This document shows, in pieces, positions 14,969 to 18,566 of a stretch of 18,566 nt of DNA. Below the pieces are notes generated by a model. That model ran no database searches. It saw nothing but the letters and a program-made list of their open reading frames with translations, and was not told where the DNA came from. Where the stretch lies: contig DBMO01000013.1 of assembly GCA_002298995.1 (NCBI GenBank), positions 1-18,566 on the forward strand, given 5' to 3'. Both the position numbers and the translations under genes were made by a program. How positions within the stretch are numbered: position 1 is the first letter of the stretch; each line of letters begins with the position of its first letter. The stretch comes from Desulfarculales bacterium UBA696 (GTDB taxonomy: Bacteria; Desulfobacterota; Syntrophobacteria; Syntrophobacterales; Syntrophobacteraceae).

Positions 14969-15200
14969 TAGTTTTTGATTCTTTTCCACATAGCTCGAAG
15001 CCTGCTTGAGTAATTTTTCACCCACCCCTCAATAACAATCCCTAAAGAAAATCCACAGACCTCCCGAATCATAGTACATGCCGTGACTTAGTCGTGAAGG
15101 TCAACCGGGGTGGAGTGTCCACTCAGGGCGACCCAGCCGTGTTTTGGATGGAGTGCTCTCTTCGGCTCCTCTTTCCAAACCAGAAAAAGGGGCACCAGGT

Positions 15201-15692
15201 ATGTCCAAAAAAAAGACTATCTTCTTGATCCCCATCCTATTCCTTCTCCTTCTCGTATCTGTATTTCTGGTTTCGCCCCAACGGATTTCGGCCGCAAGCG
15301 GACAGGCCGCCGAATTTGTAGGCACCGAGAAATGTAAAGGCTGCCACACACCCGAGTATGAAATGTTCACAAAGCACAACAAGAAGGCCCACTCATTCAA
15401 GAGCATAACCGTCCTTAAAAAGGGCCTTACCGAGAACGAAATGAAGAAATGCTACGAATGCCATACCACCGGGTACGGGAAAGCGGGGGGATTCCGCTCC
15501 GAAGCTGAAACGCCGCATCTAAAGGACACGGGGTGCGAGGTCTGCCACGGCCCCGGCAGCATCCACGTGAATTCCGGCGACCCAAAGGACATAAAGGGGA
15601 AGTTGACGGCCAAAGACTGCGAGGCATGCCACAACTCCGAACGGGTAAACGCATTCAGCTATAAACCGCTTGTGTACGGAGGAGCTCACTGA
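15201..15692 (+). CDS. Periplasmic tetraheme c-type cytochrome (cytochrome c554-like)
   Basis: A 163-residue exported multiheme cytochrome. The N-terminus has MSKKK, a hydrophobic core IFLIPILFLLLLVSVFLV and a likely signal cleavage or anchor near residues 30-33 (ISAAS). Four CxxCH motifs bind heme c: CKGCH at 45-49, CYECH at 84-88, CEVCH at 112-116 and CEACH at 140-144. Flanking sequence such as CYECHTTGYGKAGGF and GCEVCHGPGSIH is typical of the cytochrome c554 family. Extra histidines (59, 64, 106, 122) could be distal ligands. The ATG at 15201 has AAGGGG about 8 bases upstream; the frame is open from 15144 but without a signal-peptide reason to start there. Its stop overlaps the start of the chemoreceptor by one base (TGATG), so the two are translationally coupled. 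Electron transfer in the periplasm is established for the family; a sensory role is inferred. Confidence 0.92.
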   Translation: MSKKKTIFLIPILFLLLLVSVFLVSPQRISAASGQAAEFVGTEKCKGCHTPEYEMFTKHNKKAHSFKSITVLKKGLTENEMKKCYECHTTGYGKAGGFRSEAETPHLKDTGCEVCHGPGSIHVNSGDPKDIKGKLTAKDCEACHNSERVNAFSYKPLVYGGAH

Positions 15693-17296
15693 TGAAAAGA
15701 TTCAATGCGAGTCTTCAATTCAAGGTGGTCTTCGGCGTGGCGGTACTCGTTCTGGTTGTGCTCGCCTCGATAATTTACCTGAATGTTATAAGCCAGCAAA
15801 AGCAGATGAAGCAACAGTTCCAGACCTCGACGAAGATCCTGGCGGAAACTGTCTACAATAGTATTCTTTACCCAATGGCCATAGGGAACAGCAAACTGAT
15901 CAAGGAGCAGCTCGCGGAATTTTCGAGCAACCGGAATGTTCACGTCTATATATTCGGCTTTGACAAGCAGATCACCTACGCTTCGGAACCAAACAAAATC
16001 CAAACGGACCTGTTTAAAGACGTCGACTCCCCCGAATTGGTCAAGGCCGTCAATAACATGCTTGCAACAGGGGGCGCCGATTCCGCAATCGAGCTGCAAA
16101 AAGACGGCATACATTACATGAGCGTTCTTTGGCCGCTCAATAATGACAAGCGATGCCATCATTGCCACGGGGAAAGTCGTGCCGTGCTTGGCGGGGTCCT
16201 CGTGGAACAGAACAGCGAGAGCATGTTCACCAGCCTTGCATCGGTACGCAACACGAGCACTGTTGTGGGCCTCGTCGGCAGCTCCATAATCCTGCTTGCC
16301 CTCGTGTTCATGATATCCCAGCTCGTGAGCCGACCGATACGTCAGGTAATATCGGGTCTCAACGAAATGGCCCAGTCAGTATCCGAAACATCGGGAGAGG
16401 TGGCGTCTATCAGCAAACAGATCGCAAACGGGACCGCAAACCAGGCCGCGGCAATCGAGGAGACCTCCTCGTCGCTAGAAGAAATGTCGGCGATGACAAA
16501 GCAAAACGCCGACAACGCCGTCGAGGCGGACCGGCTGATGAGGCAGGTCGAGGAAACCACCCACAGGGCTCGGGAATCAATGGGGCGCATCTCGGAGTCG
16601 ATGGACGAGATATCGAGCGCCAGCGAAGAAACCCAGAAGATCATCAAGTCTATTGATGAAATAGCCTTCCAGACAAACCTCCTTGCGCTCAATGCCGCGG
16701 TCGAGGCGGCAAGGGCGGGCGAAGCCGGCGCAGGTTTCGCCGTGGTCGCGGACGAGGTGCGAAACCTCGCGTTGCGTGCCGCCGAAGCGGCCAAGAATAC
16801 AACGGTCCTGATCGGTGGCAACGTTAAAACGATCCGGAACGGGGCCGTCCTCACCAGGGGCATGAGCGCCGAATTCGCGGAAGTGTTATCCAGCATCACG
16901 AAGATGTGCAACCTGGTAAGCGATATATCGGCGGCCTCCCGCGACCAGGCCCAGGGGATCGAACAGATCAACACGGCGGTCGGAGAGGTCGATAAGGTAA
17001 TCCAGGAAAGTGCGATAAACGCGGAGCAGGCCGCTACCGCTTCCTCCCGGATGAACGACCAGGCAGGGGTAATGATAGGGTTTATAGACCGCCTCCTGAA
17101 ACTCATAGAAGGCGGCACTGCCGAAGGTGACGGCAATGGGGCCGGGGAGCTCAAACTCAACCAGATCCGGCAGGAGGGAAAAGGAAACTCCCATGCCCTA
17201 CCCGGCTGGAAGAGACCTGCAATCGTGGAAAAGGAAAGAACGGAACGCAAGCAGCTCCCTGGAAAAACCGAACGCGCGATTCCGGTGGATTTCTAG
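15692..17296 (+). CDS. Methyl-accepting chemotaxis protein with periplasmic c-type heme motif
   Basis: A 534-residue transmembrane chemoreceptor. TM1 spans about residues 11-32 and TM2 about 190-212, enclosing a periplasmic sensor domain of some 155 residues. That domain contains Cys155-His-His-Cys158-His159, a CxxCH heme c attachment motif in KRCHHCHGESRAVLGGV. This matches the heme-PAS sensor receptors described in Geobacter (GSU0582, GSU0935) and in spirit Desulfovibrio DcrA. After TM2 comes only a short SRPIRQVISGLNEM segment rather than a full HAMP domain, then the adaptation helices and the highly conserved tip EIAFQTNLLALNAAVEAARA (from about residue 323). The C-terminus has no CheR-binding pentapeptide. 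It overlaps the cytochrome stop by one base, and a terminator follows. Redox or gas sensing is the likely signal. Confidence 0.93.
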   Translation: MKRFNASLQFKVVFGVAVLVLVVLASIIYLNVISQQKQMKQQFQTSTKILAETVYNSILYPMAIGNSKLIKEQLAEFSSNRNVHVYIFGFDKQITYASEPNKIQTDLFKDVDSPELVKAVNNMLATGGADSAIELQKDGIHYMSVLWPLNNDKRCHHCHGESRAVLGGVLVEQNSESMFTSLASVRNTSTVVGLVGSSIILLALVFMISQLVSRPIRQVISGLNEMAQSVSETSGEVASISKQIANGTANQAAAIEETSSSLEEMSAMTKQNADNAVEADRLMRQVEETTHRARESMGRISESMDEISSASEETQKIIKSIDEIAFQTNLLALNAAVEAARAGEAGAGFAVVADEVRNLALRAAEAAKNTTVLIGGNVKTIRNGAVLTRGMSAEFAEVLSSITKMCNLVSDISAASRDQAQGIEQINTAVGEVDKVIQESAINAEQAATASSRMNDQAGVMIGFIDRLLKLIEGGTAEGDGNGAGELKLNQIRQEGKGNSHALPGWKRPAIVEKERTERKQLPGKTERAIPVDF

Positions 17297-17360
17297 GCTA
17301 ATTCAGGAAGTGGGGGAAGCAGTCCCCCGCGCACCCAACTCGATTAGAGCAAAGCGACCA

Positions 17361-17390
17361 GCGTGGGGAGCATAGCCCCCACGCTTTTTT
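17361..17390 (+). terminator. Rho-independent terminator after the chemoreceptor gene
   Basis: GCGTGGGG (17361-17368) pairs with CCCCACGC (17377-17384) around an 8-base loop, and six T follow at 17385-17390. A second, smaller hairpin GGGGGA/TCCCCC at 17312-17328 lies before it without a T-run. The T-run is on the plus strand, so it ends the cytochrome-chemoreceptor transcript. The convergent fpg gene has no equivalent T-run on its own side. Confidence 0.85.
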
Positions 17391-17406
17391 ATTGTCGGTT
17401 CTCCGA

Positions 17407-18198
17407 TTATGAGACCTGTTGGCACCGCGGGCAAAAATAGGCGGTCCTGCCCGAAAATTTTGCGGTCTCAAGCCTTGTTCCGCAAACCGGACAGGTGGCT
17501 CCCTTGCGCCTCCCGCGCAGAAGGTGGTTTTCAGGAAACCTGGCTGGGTCCGCATCGAGGTCGATTGCCGTTTGGAGTACTTCCTTCATCTTTTCGAAAA
17601 CAACCCTGAGCCGCTCTTCGCTAATGGATCCGACCTTCGTTTTCGGATGGACCCCGGCATGAAAAAGGATCTCATCGGAGTAAATATTTCCTATCCCGGC
17701 AATTATGCGCTGATTCATCAGCGCGGGCTTTATCTCGCCCCTGGCCGGCAGCCGCTTTTTAAACGATTCGAAATCAAGTGAAGGATCAAGTGCTGAAGGC
17801 CCAAGGTCCCTGCTCTTGATAAACTCCTCCGGATCGCCGGTAATTCCAATCCACCCAAGCATTCGCGCATTTACATATGCCAGAAAACCACCGTCTTCAA
17901 ATGCGATGGACAGCCGGGTATATTCAGGCTCGCTCCCGGGAGAATCAAAAGCATCGAGAAATCCCGTCATTCCGAAGTGCATGAGGAGCCATCTCCCGGA
18001 ATCGAGTTCCGCGAAGAGATATTTCCCATGCTGGCGGCTAGATAAAAATCTGTCCCCCGCCAGTTCCTTCTCTAATTCCTTTGCCGTGAGCCCCCGGACG
18101 ATTTTGGGGTTCCTAACGCCGGCCGATGCGATCTTCCTCTTTAGCGCATAAGTTTCGAAATACTTCCTGAATGCCGCTACATCAGGCATCTCCGGCAT
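17407..18198 (-). CDS. mutM: Fpg/MutM-family DNA glycosylase
   Basis: A bifunctional base-excision repair enzyme that removes oxidised purines and cleaves the abasic strand. The N-terminus MPEMPDV keeps the nucleophile Pro and the following Glu of the MPELPEV pattern. The 263-residue length is normal. The beta-loop lysine is in RQHGKYLFAEL, and LLMHFGMTGF carries the void-filling Met. The helix-two-turn-helix is NQRIIAGIGNIYSDEILFHAGVHP. The C-terminal zinc finger has CPVCG and CPRCQ with the DNA-binding Arg in SGRTAYFCPRCQ. The motif usually written D-x-R-R-F-G reads NARMLG here, so the intercalating Phe is Leu. That places it in a divergent branch, and substrate preference may differ from E. 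coli Fpg. AAGGAG lies about 10 bases before the ATG. It converges on the chemoreceptor and stands alone. Confidence 0.9.
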   Translation of the reverse strand: MPEMPDVAAFRKYFETYALKRKIASAGVRNPKIVRGLTAKELEKELAGDRFLSSRQHGKYLFAELDSGRWLLMHFGMTGFLDAFDSPGSEPEYTRLSIAFEDGGFLAYVNARMLGWIGITGDPEEFIKSRDLGPSALDPSLDFESFKKRLPARGEIKPALMNQRIIAGIGNIYSDEILFHAGVHPKTKVGSISEERLRVVFEKMKEVLQTAIDLDADPARFPENHLLRGRRKGATCPVCGTRLETAKFSGRTAYFCPRCQQVS

Positions 18199-18332
18199 GA
18201 CCGTCTCACTCCTTCTTCTTGCTCTTTGCTGGGGGGGCTCGGTGCACTCGACACTTTAACAGTAATCTCCATTGAGGCAAGGTGCGACAAAACAGCGACG
18301 GAAAACAAATATTCGGGGTAAGGAAGGGGTAT

Positions 18333-18368
18333 GGCTGGTAAGGAACGTTAGGCTGGTAAGGAACGTTA
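18333..18368 (+). repeat. Tandem duplication of an 18-base unit
   Basis: GGCTGGTAAGGAACGTTA occurs twice without a gap (18333-18350 and 18351-18368), with both copies identical. It abuts the hairpin that starts at 18368. Confidence 0.9.
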
Positions 18369-18394
18369 TGGCGCCGGTCTCCTGACCGCGCCAT
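18368..18394. repeat. Palindromic repeat ATGGCGC/GCGCCAT
   Basis: ATGGCGCCGGTC pairs with GACCGCGCCAT around a 4-base loop, an 11-base stem with one bulged C. Half of it, CAGGAGACCGCGCC, reappears at about 52-65, so it is probably a dispersed repeat. Confidence 0.65.
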
Positions 18395-18400
18395 GGTCTC

Positions 18401-18453
18401 GACCGAAGGTCTCAAACTCTCTCAACTATGGCGAGGCATGGAGATCTTCGGTC
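18401..18453. repeat. Inverted repeat GACCGAAGGTCTC
   Basis: GACCGAAGGTCTC (18401-18413) and GAGATCTTCGGTC (18441-18453) match at 12 of 13 positions as an inverted repeat with a 27-base loop. A long hairpin of this kind could be a structured RNA end or a remnant of a small mobile repeat. Confidence 0.55.
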
Positions 18454-18475
18454 AGTGCGGATGGCAAGGTCGGGA

Positions 18476-18491
18476 GGGGCTGTTGCCTAAA
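18476..18491 (-). repeat. 16-base repeat TTTAGGCAACAGCCCC, right copy
   Basis: This is the reverse complement of positions 37-52, identical over 16 bases. Confidence 0.6.
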
Positions 18492-18566
18492 AGCTGAATC
18501 GGAAAAATTCTGCGGGAATCGGAGGAAAGCTCCCCTCCCCTGGTGGTCTATGGACCGGATACATGG

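Larger units (their letters stand above)
14822..15200. other. Leader region of the cytochrome-chemoreceptor unit
   Basis: These 379 bases contain one GTGGGCACG-family hairpin (14868-14900) and a perfect 12-base palindrome TTTGCCGGCAAA (14957-14968). There is also an imperfect stem, GTTTTGGA with TCCAAAC, between about 15139 and 15180. I found no convincing promoter and no GEMM-type riboswitch signature (no conserved GCAAA block). The long minus-strand frame at 14752-15072 is largely a translation of the repeat. Confidence 0.5.
18199..18566. other. Repeat-rich tail without a supported gene
   Basis: After the leader of the glycosylase gene, these 368 bases hold a tandem 18-base duplication, two inverted repeats and the right copy of the 16-base repeat. 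No coding region is convincing: the minus-strand frame at 18206-18415 translates the tandem unit twice (NVPYQP) and is probably spurious. A gene beyond the window edge cannot be excluded. Confidence 0.5.

Noticed and set aside
14752..15072. 106-codon minus-strand frame in the cytochrome leader
   Set aside because: It overlaps the small cysteine-rich gene, includes a translated GTGGGCACG repeat and shows no family features.
15060..15200. Possible c-di-GMP (GEMM) riboswitch before the cytochrome
   Set aside because: The conserved GCAAA-containing core of the motif is absent; only an imperfect stem is visible.
16342..17250. 302-codon frame opposite the chemoreceptor gene
   Set aside because: It is a shadow of the receptor; the plus-strand frame has the full chemoreceptor signature.

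Overview
The window reads as a chromosomal segment of a Gram-negative, anaerobic, respiratory bacterium, most likely a deltaproteobacterium (Desulfobacterota, Syntrophobacter-like). The reasons are the combination of a Wza-type outer-membrane polysaccharide exporter, a tetraheme c-type cytochrome, a chemoreceptor with a c-type heme motif of the kind known from Geobacter and Desulfovibrio, rubrerythrin, an NDP-forming acyl-CoA synthetase and tRNA-dependent amidation genes (gatCA). This assignment is an inference from gene content; no rRNA, tRNA or mobile-element gene was found.

Layout. Positions 102-5668 (minus strand) form a surface-polysaccharide cluster, transcribed as Wza-like export lipoprotein, a fused glycosyltransferase/methyltransferase, a GT39-type membrane glycosyltransferase and a flippase. 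The last three are tightly packed, one pair sharing an ATGA overlap. Positions 6015-6806 (minus) encode a secreted, probably outer-membrane beta-barrel protein of unknown role. After about 690 bases without a convincing gene there is a plus-strand DUF1828-like gene (7499-7921). It converges on a minus-strand run: a HExxH metallopeptidase-like protein, gatC and gatA (8009-10473). A hairpin-rich gap separates this from rubrerythrin (10928-11419, minus). The right third is mostly plus strand: a FlK-like hotdog thioesterase and a fused NDP-forming acyl-CoA synthetase (12030-14535), a 46-residue cysteine-rich protein (14681-14821), and a two-gene unit made of a tetraheme cytochrome and a heme-binding methyl-accepting chemotaxis protein (15201-17296) that ends in a clear rho-independent terminator. 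A minus-strand Fpg/MutM glycosylase (17407-18198) and a repeat-rich tail close the window.

How the genes work together. The polysaccharide genes cover sugar transfer, membrane flipping and outer-membrane export, but no chain-length regulator or tyrosine kinase is present here. GatC and GatA need GatB, which is not in the window. The thioesterase and the acyl-CoA synthetase could act on opposite sides of an acyl-CoA pool. The cytochrome and chemoreceptor genes overlap by one base and both carry CxxCH motifs, which suggests a redox-sensing taxis pair; this is the most interesting system in the window.

The intergenic gaps hold several families of short palindromes. At least five hairpins share a GTGGGCACG-type stem, two share a GGCAGGCT stem, and a 16-base motif lies near both window ends in opposite orientation. 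Several spurious open frames in the gaps are only translations of these repeats.
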